Shown here: piece after piece, positions 1 through 8,558 of the stretch
Position numbering within the stretch: position 1 is the stretch's first letter
How the letters are laid out: every line of letters begins with the position of its first letter
DNA from: Planctomycetota bacterium
GTDB taxonomy: Bacteria; Planctomycetota; UBA8108; JACQVS01
Length of the DNA: 54,032 nucleotides
NCBI GenBank assembly: GCA_028280485.1
Contig: JANQLS010000016.1
Location: forward strand, 1-54,032
Direction of reading: 5' to 3'
Program-made: the position numbers and the translations under genes
Notes under the pieces: model-generated
Told to the model about the DNA's origin: nothing
Databases searched by the model: none
The model's input: only the letters and a program-made list of their open reading frames with translations

Positions 1-200
1 CTAATTAGTTTTTGTTGAATCTTGCTCCTTCGGAGGAAGATTCAACCGATCCAGCAAATCTCCGATTTGCTTTCACTCCGCTAAACATAGGGTCTTCGCC
101 ACTACGCAGTAATAATGGAATAAAGACCTAGGGTCTTTATTCATGGCCGAGTTGACCCCAACTCGGCTTAGTTCCTGTTTAATCAACAGGAACTAATTAA
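1..200 (+). repeat. Multi-hairpin repeat, copy A
   Basis: A chain of adjacent inverted repeats fills this stretch. In order: a long stem from GTTGAATCTT to AAGATTCAAC capped by CTCC-TTC-GGAG, GCAAATC/GATTTGC, an imperfect AGGGTCTTCGCC stem, TAAAGACC/GGTCTTTA, GCCGAGTTG/CAACTCGGC, and TTAGTTCCTGTT/AACAGGAACTAA. Related copies lie at 1410-1605, 4101-4296 (reversed), 29420-29617 and 53899-54032. Between copies the arms change together and pairing is kept. It ends 17 nt before the 3' end of the glycosylase gene. Its function is unknown. Confidence 0.85.
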
Positions 201-216
201 TTTGTATGTCTGACGA

Positions 217-816
217 TCACTCCGTCAATGCCTTCTCCGAAGCAATACGCAATTGTTTGCGAACTACGCTCAAGTCGTCCCAAGCCTCATCCTTTTTTTG
301 GGGCGTTCTGAATATAAAATCGGGGTGATAGGTGGGAATCACCCAGATGTCTTTATATTCGTAGTCTTTCAGTTTGAAGACTCGACCGTGTATCCTCGAC
401 ATCGGCTCTTTGGTATCCAGCAACATTTCTGTGGATACAGTTCCCATGCTTAGAATAACGTGTGGCTTAACAATGTGAATTTGTTGGCAAAGATAGGGGA
501 AGCAAGCTTGGAGTTCTTTTTGACTCGCAGCTCGAAATCTTGAGACGTTACATTTCGTGATGCTCTCAATAAATAGATCTTCTCTTCTCACTCCGAGTGC
601 ATTGATCATTCGCGCTAGCATCTTTCCACCCTTCCCGGTTAAAGGAAAGCCGGAGTGTTTGTCGAACCCCCCTTGAGGTTCTGCGACGATCATCAATCGT
701 GCTCGGGGAAAATGCTCATTTAAAATCGTATTTCTACGGTTTTCACAAAGTGAACATTTAGTGCAAGCTTTGATGTTCTTGTCGATCAGCTTGAGTTTTT
801 CGCGACGTGTAGGCAT
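217..816 (-). CDS. Family 4-like uracil-DNA glycosylase (Fe-S)
   Basis: This is probably a DNA repair enzyme that removes uracil from DNA. The 199-residue length fits the family 4/5 glycosylases. Four cysteines, C18, C21, C89 and C105, are placed as for the [4Fe-4S] cluster of family 4: CTKC near the start, ITKCN, and AC-FPYL about 16 residues later. The first active-site segment is VAEPQGG (about 44-50) followed by GFPLTGKGGKML. This diverges from the usual GEAPG but keeps the following glycine-rich part. The second motif, TYHPDFIFR, is near the C-terminus. The start at 816 is the only early ATG. It is a single gene on the minus strand with a repeat just downstream. The family call is fairly sure; activity on uracil is inferred. 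Confidence 0.85.
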   Translation of the reverse strand: MPTRREKLKLIDKNIKACTKCSLCENRRNTILNEHFPRARLMIVAEPQGGFDKHSGFPLTGKGGKMLARMINALGVRREDLFIESITKCNVSRFRAASQKELQACFPYLCQQIHIVKPHVILSMGTVSTEMLLDTKEPMSRIHGRVFKLKDYEYKDIWVIPTYHPDFIFRTPQKKDEAWDDLSVVRKQLRIASEKALTE

Positions 817-1409
817 TTGTTTTATAGATATGGGTTCCTGCCCATTAACTCGGCTAGTAATGATCGGGACTTTCGTGAAAAGTTAGTGGGCTTGAAGCGC
901 TAAGGGGAACTCTTAGAAGATGTTTAAAAATAAGGGTTTCGGTAATTAATCAAGCGCACAGAAGTTCCGAATATCTAGGGGGTGGGAGTTCCGAGAAAAT
1001 CTTAACTTGAGTCGAGTATTTTTTAAGGTTACAGTGTACCTAATTAAAAATAGCGATTGATTTAAGGTAGGATCTCTTAGATCTGAATTTCAGAGCTCAA
1101 TGAAAATAGAATCCTCTTCTTACAATTGCGTTACAAGTTGAATTCGAATGCCGTTCTAAACACCTAAGCTCTTTTGGTGTTGCGAGTTTCCTGGTCGAAG
1201 AGGCGTAAGGAACGGTACTTAGTTTCCGTTTAACCATTGGAAACTACTTAAAAGTTTTATATGTCCTACTCCCATTGATTTGAGTGGGCAGAGTTTGTGT
1301 GTGCATCAGGTGTAAAGAGCGTCCGCTTTTTCGAGATCCTGAAACTGGCGGTGCTTTTTTTACTAAAAACAAAAATCTTTAAAATAAACATACTTTTTAC
1401 GCGTCTCTA
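817..1409. other. Non-coding gap with small inverted repeats
   Basis: No convincing ORF is present in this 590-nt gap between divergent genes. On the plus strand about 1155-1361 holds a series of short stems: ACACC/GGTGT near 1160, TTCCT/AGGAA near 1190-1215, GTTTCC/GGAAAC near 1225-1247, and then a terminator-like hairpin at 1318-1361. This may be a small RNA of unknown class, but the stems are short. Otherwise the stretch is AT-rich and carries the promoters of both flanking genes by position. Confidence 0.3.
1318..1361 (+). terminator. Possible intrinsic terminator
   Basis: An AGC-CCGC arm (with a two-base bulge) pairs with GCGG-GCT about 22 nt later and is followed directly by seven T residues. 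No protein gene lies upstream on this strand, so it would end a small transcript if it is real. Confidence 0.4.
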
Positions 1410-1605
1410 CTAATTAGTTTCTGTTGAATTTTGCTCCTTCGGAGGCAGCTTCAACCGTTCCAGCAAATCTACGCAATGTTTTAGGCATAGCCCTAAAGTG
1501 CTGCGGCTTTCACTCCGCTAAGCATGGGCTCGTCGAACCCATACTTGCGGCCGAGTTGATCCCAACTCGGCTTAGTTTCAGTTGGTTCAACTGAAACTAA
1601 CTAAC
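1410..1605 (+). repeat. Multi-hairpin repeat, copy B
   Basis: Same order of stems as copy A, starting at CTAATTAGTT and ending in the perfect palindrome TTAGTTTCAGTTG/CAACTGAAACTAA, where copy A has TTAGTTCCTGTT/AACAGGAACTAA. The small GCAAATC stem is replaced by a longer insert (about 1467-1510), and the AGGGTC stem by ATGGG/CCCAT. It lies in a divergent intergenic region upstream of the gene at 1686, so it is not simply a gene terminator. Confidence 0.8.
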
Positions 1606-1685
1606 GGGTTATCCCGGTTGTTTGTCTTTATTTCAGATTGAAACAATAATTTCGTTCCATCATCCTTTTATTCGAGGAGGGGCTT

Positions 1686-2636
1686 ATGCTTCGTTCTAAA
1701 AGTGTCTCTATTCCTGAGTGGGCTCAGTTCTTTTTTGTATTCCTTCTCATGTTTTCTCTCGTATCTTCAACGGCATTCTCGGTCGTCACTGCATCCGATT
1801 CTTCTGAACCATCCAGTCGTTTTGATAACGTCAACAATGGATGTGAAGAAGACGAAGATGAAGATGAGGAAGTCGATTTAGACGAAGATGAAGAGGATGA
1901 AGAAGACGAAGAAGATATAGATAAATCGACTAAGACTAAAAAGCGCAAGATGTCTCCTGAAGAGGAGTTCGTTCTTGGCAATATTAAAGATTTTCTAAAG
2001 CCTACGACTTTCGTTGAGCATCCTGATGGCCGAGTCACGATGACTTTCAACTTCAGAAAGAAGTTGGATGAACACAAAAAGATTTTTACCCCTTATCTTA
2101 AGCCTGGGGTGAAGTCGAAATTCCGCTACACCGTTTACCAAGAAGAAGTTGTGATCGGTGGGGATGAAGGTCTTCGACTTTCAGATAAAGGCTTAGCACT
2201 TCTCAACTGTTGGTGGAAAGACAGCGTCGAAGCTGAAGCAAATTTCTATCAGTATGTGAACCACACGAACCGCCTCTCTGCTGGTTTGATTTTCTTTACC
2301 GATAAGAAAAAAGGTTTGGGCAGTAACTTCGGAGGACAAGCCGTAGAATATTCAGGTGGCCGACCCAAGAAGAAAACCGGTAAGACTATCGCTATTAGCT
2401 TTAATCAAATGGCTCGCATCGGTTTGAAAATTAGGGGTGGAGTTTACGAAGCTCAACGTAAAGGGAAATCCAAAGCTAAAGCTAAGTACAAACAAAAATA
2501 CTTTGGCTCCGGTCGAATCGGATTCCTTTGGGGTGGATCCAATGCATTGATTGTTCCCACATTAAAAATTACGGGGAAAATCGACTACCCCACAATGGCT
2601 AAAAAAATGAAAAAGTACATGAGAATTAGCGGGTAA
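1686..2636 (+). CDS. Secreted protein with acidic linker, unknown function
   Basis: The function is not recognised. A strong ribosome binding site (GAGGAGG) lies just before the ATG. Residues 1-37 form a signal peptide or N-terminal membrane segment (hydrophobic FFFVFLLMFSLVSS). Residues about 53-80 are almost entirely Asp/Glu, a flexible and strongly negative linker. The remaining 230 residues form a basic, beta-rich domain with phrases such as DGRVTMTFNF and TDKKKGLGSNFGG; this could be a concanavalin-like or other beta-sandwich domain, but no catalytic motif is visible. The acidic-linker/basic-domain split suggests an exported protein that binds a polymer or cations. A terminator follows at 2667. 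The gene appears to be monocistronic. Confidence 0.75.
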   Translation: MLRSKSVSIPEWAQFFFVFLLMFSLVSSTAFSVVTASDSSEPSSRFDNVNNGCEEDEDEDEEVDLDEDEEDEEDEEDIDKSTKTKKRKMSPEEEFVLGNIKDFLKPTTFVEHPDGRVTMTFNFRKKLDEHKKIFTPYLKPGVKSKFRYTVYQEEVVIGGDEGLRLSDKGLALLNCWWKDSVEAEANFYQYVNHTNRLSAGLIFFTDKKKGLGSNFGGQAVEYSGGRPKKKTGKTIAISFNQMARIGLKIRGGVYEAQRKGKSKAKAKYKQKYFGSGRIGFLWGGSNALIVPTLKITGKIDYPTMAKKMKKYMRISG

Positions 2637-2666
2637 AAACTCGGTTAGTTTCTCTATACAGGTTTC

Positions 2667-2710
2667 AAAGAGCCTCATTTCATTTCGAATTGAGGCTCTT
2701 TTTTTGTTTT
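2667..2710 (+). terminator. Intrinsic terminator
   Basis: AAAGAGCCTCA pairs with TGAGGCTCTTT around a loop of roughly a dozen bases and runs into TTTTTTTG. It ends the transcript of the secreted protein at 1686. Confidence 0.85.
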
Positions 2711-2721
2711 AAGACTATGTT

Positions 2722-2806
2722 GTAGGAGCCGAATTTGTGAAAATTTAACTAAAAGGAAAAGGACCAAACTCTGGGGAGTTTGGCTACACTTTTACAAGTT
2801 CGGATA
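2722..2806. repeat. REP-like palindrome, GTAGCCGAA family (rearranged)
   Basis: It contains GGAGCCGAATTTGTGAAAAT, then the perfect hairpin CCAAACTC-TGGG-GAGTTTGG followed by CTAC, then a second arm ACAAGTTCGGATAC. The same words occur in the cleaner hairpin at 26386-26450. It runs into the open frame upstream of the SASA gene, which argues that the frame before 2849 is not translated. Confidence 0.6.
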
Positions 2807-2848
2807 CGGATAGCCCTTCAAAGTCTTCTCGCATCTTTAGGAACACAC

Positions 2849-4087
2849 ATGAACATTCGATTGTTATTCGCTTTTCTTTCATTGTTAGCCTTTATTTTTC
2901 CTTCAGTCGTTTCTGCTGAAGAATATCCCGCTTCTACCAGTGATAAAAAGATCAAAGTTTTCATCCTCGCCGGCCAATCCAATATGGAAGGAAGAGGATT
3001 CCCCGAGCCACTCTCTTGGCAGGTTTCCCAAAAGAAATACCGTGGTCGATATAAGCATTTCATTAAGAACGGAGACTATGACGGTTTCGTTAAAGCCGTC
3101 AATCGTTCGATCGATCCGAACAATCCCAGGAAACCCCCAAAGTATCTCTGGAGTACTCGAAAGGATGTTTGGATCAATTATTTGGGCAAGCACGGAGATT
3201 TAACGGTAGGCTACGGAGCACCTCGGGAAGGTTTTGGTCCTGAATTTAATTTCGGTCATGAGATGGGAAATCATTACGATGAACAAGTTCTTTTGATCAA
3301 AGCATCGTGGGGTGGTCGTGCGTTGGCTAGAGGCTTCTTGCCCCCGTCATCTATGTTGAGTGATGCTGAGTATCGAAAACAAATGGAAGAGGTCAATAAG
3401 GCCAATAAAGAGTGGAATGAAAAACGGAAGATTCAGGTTGAAGAAAATAACAAGCGGATAACCGAAGAAAACAAAACTGCTAAGAAAAAGAAGCGTCTTC
3501 AGCGATATCGCCCTCGACCCATTTTTACCTTTGAAGATTACAAAGGACAGTATGGCAAAGACTACCGCAACATGGTTCAAGAAGTTCACGAATGTTTGGC
3601 GAACTTAAAAGAACGTTTTCCGGGTTATAAAGGTCAAGGATACGAAATCTTAGGTTTCGTTTGGTTCCAAGGTTGGAACGACCAGTATCAAGATCGCTGG
3701 CTGAGCTATGAAAAGAATTTAGCTAATTTGATTCGAGATGTTCGAAAAGAGTTTAAGGCTCCAGGCATGAAATTCGTCATCGGTCAAATGGGGCACGATG
3801 GAATGAAACCTGATAAAGAAGGTTCACCAAGGGATTACATTAAAAAAGCCCAAGCCAAAGTTCCTACCTACAAGGAATTCGAGAAAACGGTGGGCTGTGT
3901 TAAGACCGACCAGTATTGGGATATGGAAGCTCACGCCATTTACACCGGGCCTGGGGGCTGGAGTAAAGACGTCAACAAGTGGCGGCAGTTCGGCAACGAC
4001 CGTGGCTACCATTATTACGGCAGCCCCTGGTTTTTCGCTCAAGCCGGTACGGGGTTTGGGAAAGAGATGTTGAGGTTACTGAAGTAA
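2849..4087 (+). CDS. Secreted SASA-family (sialate O-acetylesterase-like) protein
   Basis: This is probably an exported carbohydrate esterase of the SGNH-like SASA family (formerly DUF303). Near the N-terminus FILAGQSNMEG carries the likely nucleophile serine. Further on are GPEFNFGHEMG, LLIKASWGGRA and GFVWFQGWND, which are the other conserved blocks. The start is set at 2849 because MNIRLLFAFLSLLAFIFP...VSAEE is a clean signal peptide. The frame stays open to 2780, but that part lies over a palindromic repeat. A highly charged, Lys/Glu-rich insert of about 50 residues (near 180-230) separates two conserved blocks and is probably a helical extension. The natural substrate is unknown. A paralogue lies at 34926. 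Confidence 0.85.
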   Translation: MNIRLLFAFLSLLAFIFPSVVSAEEYPASTSDKKIKVFILAGQSNMEGRGFPEPLSWQVSQKKYRGRYKHFIKNGDYDGFVKAVNRSIDPNNPRKPPKYLWSTRKDVWINYLGKHGDLTVGYGAPREGFGPEFNFGHEMGNHYDEQVLLIKASWGGRALARGFLPPSSMLSDAEYRKQMEEVNKANKEWNEKRKIQVEENNKRITEENKTAKKKKRLQRYRPRPIFTFEDYKGQYGKDYRNMVQEVHECLANLKERFPGYKGQGYEILGFVWFQGWNDQYQDRWLSYEKNLANLIRDVRKEFKAPGMKFVIGQMGHDGMKPDKEGSPRDYIKKAQAKVPTYKEFEKTVGCVKTDQYWDMEAHAIYTGPGGWSKDVNKWRQFGNDRGYHYYGSPWFFAQAGTGFGKEMLRLLK

Positions 4088-4100
4088 ATTCACCGTCATC

Positions 4101-4296
4101 CTAATTAGTTCCTGTTTATTCAACAGGAACTAAGCCGAGTTGGGATCAACTCGGCCGCGGACGTGGGCTCGTAGAGCCTACGTTTAGCGGAGTGTAAGCA
4201 AATCTATGATTTGCTGAAGCGGTTGAAACGCACTCCGAAGGAGTGTGATTCAACATAAATTAACTAGCTCCTGTTGAATAAACAGAGACTAACTAA
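4101..4296 (-). repeat. Multi-hairpin repeat, copy C (reversed)
   Basis: Copy of the 1-200 family in reverse order: TTAGTTCCTGTT/AACAGGAACTAA first, then GCCGAGTTG/CAACTCGGC, GTGGGCTC/GAGCCTAC, GCAAATC/GATTTGC, and the GTTGAAacgCACTCC/GGAGTGtgaTTCAAC stem. Its far end supplies the TAG stop codon (4293-4295) of the peptidase gene on the minus strand. It sits between convergent genes. Confidence 0.85.
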
Positions 4297-7200
4297 AAGT
4301 CTCGGTCGGGATTCATCGTCTCCATGATGAAATCGTAGCGCAGTTGAGTGTAGTGGCGACTCCAAATGCCGTGCCGGTAGCTGGGGTACATCATCAAATC
4401 GAAGCTTTTATTCGCTTCTTGAAGGTTTTGAATAAAACGAATCGAGTTTTGAGGGTGAACGTTGTCGTCTCTTAATCCGTGAACTAAAAGTAATCTTCCG
4501 TGAAGGTTCTTAGCAGCCTCACGAGCTGAAGTGACTTGGTAACCCTTCGGATTGTCGGCCGGAGTACTCATGTAACGTTCAGTGTAAATGCTGTCATAGT
4601 CGCGCCAGTCGGTCACTGGGGCCCCAGAGATACCAGCCGAAAACAATTTGGTATGTGTCATCGCGTAAGCTGTGATGTATCCACCGTAACTATGGCCGTT
4701 CATGCCGATGCGTTGGGCATCCACATAAGGCAAGCCCTTGAGCCATCCGATGGCATCTTTGATGTCTTCCAATTCTTGAACACCGAGTTGACGGTAGGCC
4801 GTCCAAGCCGATACTGCTCCCTTTCCACTCGCACTTCGCGGATCACAACGAAATTGAATGATCCCGGCTTGTGCTAACATCTGATCCCAAACTCGTCCTC
4901 CCCGCCACGAATTATAAACAGTAGGAGCGTGGGGGCCCGCATAAGTTGAAAACCATACGGGATACTTCCGATTTGGAGAAAAGTTGGGCGGACGAATGAT
5001 TTGCGCTTCTAACTTAAATCCATCCCGAGTGGGAATTTGAAAATGTTCCACGGGGCAGAGTACGTACCGATCTAAATCAGGGACGGGATTGGAGTCTAAG
5101 GTTTTAACGAGTTCTCCCTTATTGTTTCTTAAAACAACTTTTTCGGGAGTGGAGGTTGTTGACCAAGTATCGATGAAAAAGTTAGTCGACGGGGACATTT
5201 TAATGGAGTGGTATCCCGGGTTTTTCGTTAATAGCTCCGTTTTGCTGCCATCGAGTTTGACGCGGTAAAGATGGTTTTCGGTATGGCTGCGCTTCGTGCC
5301 GCTAAAGTAAATCCAGTTTTCAGCGGGGTCGTACCCATGAATACGACGCACTTCCCACTTTCCCTTCGTGATCTCTCGGATGAGTGAACCCGACTGGGTG
5401 TAGTGGTAGAGATGTTTCCAGCCCGTTCTTTCGCTCGTTAAAAAGAAACTTCCATCTTTTAAATAATGAAGCTGATCAGGGGGTGAAACCCAAGCTTGGG
5501 TTGTTTCTCGCATCAGGCGAGTGACTTCATTTTTTTTCGAATCGACAGTGAGGATATCTAACCAGTTTTGAATTCGATTTTGACCGTAAAAATAAACGAT
5601 GCTTCCATCTAAATTCCAACCCACTCCGCTGATGAGGAAATCGTAGGGATCGTAGCGGTTGAGATTCGCCCAGTTAATATCTCCTCCGGCAACGTTCACG
5701 ATGCCTAAGTTTACTGTCGGATTGGGATCACCGGGTTTGGGATAAGGTGTGATCTCCAATCCCTGTGGGGAAGGTAAATCATTCACTAAGTGAAATTCGG
5801 GAACAGAGCGGCTATCGACCTTTAAGAATGCTAGCTTTCGTGAGTCGGGAGACCACCAAAAGGCTTTCCAGCTTCGGTGATAAAGTTCTTCAAAGTAAAC
5901 CCAGTCATTCTTGCCGTGCCTTAAACGATCTTCTCCGCCCTGAGTTAACTGCCTTTCCGTTTGAGTCTCGAGATCGACCACCCAAAGGTCATTGTTACGA
6001 ACGAAGGCCGCGAAGTTACCGTCGGGGCTGAGTTCATAAAGTTCTTCTTTTTCTGGGGTGGCTGTAAGCCGACCTTGACGAGATCCGTCCAGAGTTCCGA
6101 AATAGAGATCATTTCCGTGTTCAAACAAAAAGGTGTTGAGTGAATGTTGATCTAAGTTCCAAGTTGTCTTTCGGGTGAATCTCTCGATCGTTTCTTGGTC
6201 TAAGGTGGGGATCTTACTCAATGAGGATTTGAGTTTTTCTTTGTTAATAAACTTGTGCTCCGCAAAGGATCGAGCATCCATTTTGAGGAGCACGCCTCTG
6301 CGAGTCTGAAGGAATTCATCTTCCTGACCCAACCAACGTTGAGTTCGATTCGGGGAGCCACGAAGATTAGGCGGATTGGGTGACTTAAAAACGGAATTGA
6401 AGGTAAGAGTTTTTTTAGGTCGATTCGAAGGTTTTGAATAGGGAGTCGTCCCGAAGAAAGGTTCTTCAACCAGTCGTGTGATGGGGAAAACCTCATCCTT
6501 TTTTATGTGGTCGTCGAAAAAATTCCACGCGACTAAACCATCTGCGGCTTGAGGTTCTAAGAGGTAACTAGCTAAGCGTCCTAATTTTTGACTTGTACTG
6601 ACATAGTAACTTCCCACTCGAACTTCGGAGCCTACCGAGTGGAGTTCAGTATCCAATCGCACTAAGCGATGCCCCTGGAAGGCTTGTTTTGCCTTGTGGA
6701 TTTCTTTAATCAAGTAGTATTCTTTTAGGCCGATGGCATCTTCCGTCAAGATTTCTACTTTTATACCGTGCCTGACCAAGTGTTCTATGATGTGTGTGAA
6801 ATTTGCAGGGATCAAATAACCGTGAGCGCGTTGAACCTTGAGGGTTGGTTGAAATCGGTCTTGGTGAATGACCTTGTAGTCTTTTTTCTTTTCCGTTGGC
6901 TTAAGTTTCCCTTCGATCTCGATTTCTTCGAAACCTTTTATAAGGACCGGATCAGGTGCCGAGGTGAGCTCTGTTCTTAAAGCGATAGTTTCCCCCTCCT
7001 TTGGCGGTTTAAGAAATTCAGCATCCACCTGACGAAGTAATTTTTGAATTTCGGATGATTGTTTTGAGCTGTAATCCAAGCACGCTTTGACGAATTCTAA
7101 AGTTGTTAGTACTCGGTTTTTGAAACTGTCGTAAGCATAGGCCTCACTCAAAATTCCGATGCGTCCACGCAAGCCACGATAAGGAGCTCCGTAACGGGGG

Positions 7201-8036
7201 TGGTCAGGATAAGTCGACCAATGAGTATGGGGCTTGTTGAAGTTCCCGTAGAAAAAAGTGTCGATCCCCTTATTCTCCTGAAGAGACTTGGTAATTTCAG
7301 GAAACATTTTGTCTCTGACGTATTCGATTAATTGAGCTGAGCTCGCAGGATTTTTAGGGCCAGCGTAAGTGAGGGGATAGCGGTGGAAAGAACCGTTAGT
7401 GGTGTGAGTGTCGATGATGACTTTGGGGTCCCAGGTGTTTAAAAACCTAACGAGAGCTCGAGTTTCAGGTGCTTCCAGTTTTACATAATCGCGGTTAAGA
7501 TCAAAACCCTGAGCGTTTTCTCTCGTTCCCATTCCCTCTTCGGGTCCGACTTGGTTGTGACGGTTATCTTTGCTGAAGCGCTCATTTCCATCTGCATTGT
7601 AGATGGGAGCAATGGCGATCACTAAATCATCAAACCAAGGATGGTCTTTCTTTTTAGCGAGCTCTCTCGCCAGCATCATCAAGGCTTCTTTTCCACAGAC
7701 CTCTCCCGCATGGATATTTCCAAATAGAAAGACCAACATCTTTCCGGCTCGGGTGATGTCTTCTGGACTCTTGTATTTTTTGTCTCCAAGAAGAATTAAG
7801 GGGAGTGTTCTTCCTTCAAAGCTTTTACCTAATTCAGTTCGATGGATGTGGGGGTATTGATGAACTAAATGGGCGAGGAAGTTTTCTACTTCTTTATAGG
7901 TAGAAGTCGCTTTGTAGTTACTGCTTTCAGCTTTAGTCAGTAAGTTTTCTTTCGCCGACGTTGATGGCAAAGTGAAAAGGCAGAGCAATGTGCAGAGTAC
8001 TACACAAGAATTGAATCTGAGTTGAAGGTTCAACAT
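4293..8036 (-). CDS. Exported M14 carboxypeptidase-S9 dipeptidyl peptidase fusion
   Basis: One chain of 1247 residues carries two complete peptidases. Residues about 1-28 are a signal peptide. The first domain (about 40-330) is a zinc carboxypeptidase of family M14: HAGE gives ligands H109 and E112, DTH gives H211, FDLNRD gives N181/R182, and SEAY carries the likely catalytic E298. After a linking region comes a DPP-IV-type propeller (about 600-960) with the DWVYFEE motif that usually reads the substrate N-terminus. The S9 hydrolase domain follows, with GHSYGG (nucleophile near S1116), RDDNVH (Asp near 1191) and YRHG (His near 1222). All key residues are present, so both halves may be active. 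It would trim peptides from both ends outside the cytoplasm. There is no frameshift or internal stop between the halves. It stands alone on the minus strand. Confidence 0.9.
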   Translation of the reverse strand: MLNLQLRFNSCVVLCTLLCLFTLPSTSAKENLLTKAESSNYKATSTYKEVENFLAHLVHQYPHIHRTELGKSFEGRTLPLILLGDKKYKSPEDITRAGKMLVFLFGNIHAGEVCGKEALMMLARELAKKKDHPWFDDLVIAIAPIYNADGNERFSKDNRHNQVGPEEGMGTRENAQGFDLNRDYVKLEAPETRALVRFLNTWDPKVIIDTHTTNGSFHRYPLTYAGPKNPASSAQLIEYVRDKMFPEITKSLQENKGIDTFFYGNFNKPHTHWSTYPDHPRYGAPYRGLRGRIGILSEAYAYDSFKNRVLTTLEFVKACLDYSSKQSSEIQKLLRQVDAEFLKPPKEGETIALRTELTSAPDPVLIKGFEEIEIEGKLKPTEKKKDYKVIHQDRFQPTLKVQRAHGYLIPANFTHIIEHLVRHGIKVEILTEDAIGLKEYYLIKEIHKAKQAFQGHRLVRLDTELHSVGSEVRVGSYYVSTSQKLGRLASYLLEPQAADGLVAWNFFDDHIKKDEVFPITRLVEEPFFGTTPYSKPSNRPKKTLTFNSVFKSPNPPNLRGSPNRTQRWLGQEDEFLQTRRGVLLKMDARSFAEHKFINKEKLKSSLSKIPTLDQETIERFTRKTTWNLDQHSLNTFLFEHGNDLYFGTLDGSRQGRLTATPEKEELYELSPDGNFAAFVRNNDLWVVDLETQTERQLTQGGEDRLRHGKNDWVYFEELYHRSWKAFWWSPDSRKLAFLKVDSRSVPEFHLVNDLPSPQGLEITPYPKPGDPNPTVNLGIVNVAGGDINWANLNRYDPYDFLISGVGWNLDGSIVYFYGQNRIQNWLDILTVDSKKNEVTRLMRETTQAWVSPPDQLHYLKDGSFFLTSERTGWKHLYHYTQSGSLIREITKGKWEVRRIHGYDPAENWIYFSGTKRSHTENHLYRVKLDGSKTELLTKNPGYHSIKMSPSTNFFIDTWSTTSTPEKVVLRNNKGELVKTLDSNPVPDLDRYVLCPVEHFQIPTRDGFKLEAQIIRPPNFSPNRKYPVWFSTYAGPHAPTVYNSWRGGRVWDQMLAQAGIIQFRCDPRSASGKGAVSAWTAYRQLGVQELEDIKDAIGWLKGLPYVDAQRIGMNGHSYGGYITAYAMTHTKLFSAGISGAPVTDWRDYDSIYTERYMSTPADNPKGYQVTSAREAAKNLHGRLLLVHGLRDDNVHPQNSIRFIQNLQEANKSFDLMMYPSYRHGIWSRHYTQLRYDFIMETMNPDRDF

Positions 8037-8141
8037 CCTATAACTCTCATGTCAAAAGTTTGGGAAATCATCGGGTTGAAGGGAATCAAAGATTAGCAAA
8101 GTATCTCATTTCATTCATCGGAATTTCCATCAGTAAATATG

Positions 8142-8171
8142 AGCTTCGATCCTCAACATCGAGGCTTTTTT
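8142..8171 (+). terminator. Possible hairpin terminator
   Basis: AGCTTCGAT pairs with ATCGAGGCT (one G-T pair) and is followed by TTTTTT on the plus strand. No plus-strand gene is seen upstream, so its role is unclear. Confidence 0.4.
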
Positions 8172-8264
8172 ACAGGGTGGGAAAATGAGGGTGTGCCTGT
8201 TTTTTCTCAATGAGCAGATTCCCGTCTACAGGCTGAAATCTCAAGTTTTGATTTTTATGGTACT

Positions 8265-8425
8265 TATAAATTGAGATGGAGGTTTTAAGTTCCGGCATGG
8301 GAGTTTCAATACCTGTTGATGCGCAATCATACTTTTTCTGTGAATCCGTTGCGAATCCTCTCAATTCGCTTATCGTTCCAGGCCGGTGCCCCCTAATACA
8401 GTTTGTGTTAGGGGGCTCTTTTTTT
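8265..8425 (+). promoter_or_regulatory. Possible leader/attenuator or small RNA before the dehydratase gene
   Basis: The stretch from 8172 to 8558 has no convincing gene. A TATAAA box lies at 8265-8270. It is followed by about 115 nt containing CCGGC (near 8294) that can pair with GCCGG (near 8383), and then a strong terminator. The arrangement would fit transcription attenuation of the amino-acid gene at 8559 or a free small RNA. No leader peptide rich in Thr or Ile codons and no T-box signature was seen. A good -35 box is also missing. Confidence 0.3.
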
Positions 8426-8427
8426 GA
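8388..8427 (+). terminator. Strong intrinsic terminator upstream of the dehydratase gene
   Basis: GCCCCCTAA pairs perfectly with TTAGGGGGC across an 11-nt loop and is followed by TC and seven T residues. It lies 130 nt before the start codon at 8559, in the same direction. Confidence 0.8.
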
Positions 8428-8558
8428 GATGAGTTTGGACGTAATTCTAAAGCTTCTTTTCGCATTATTGACTATATTCATTCATCACGTATCTGCCTCG
8501 AGGAATGCATTTTGCCGATTGAGGTTTATTTTTTTTATACTTATCCGCTTTTCCCGCT

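Noticed and set aside
1724..2077. Antisense open frame with a long serine run
   Set aside because: The serine run is only the reverse reading of the Asp/Glu-coding repeat of the gene at 1686.
2780..2848. Upstream extension of the SASA gene start
   Set aside because: The extra residues lie over a palindromic repeat and precede a clean signal peptide that begins at 2849.
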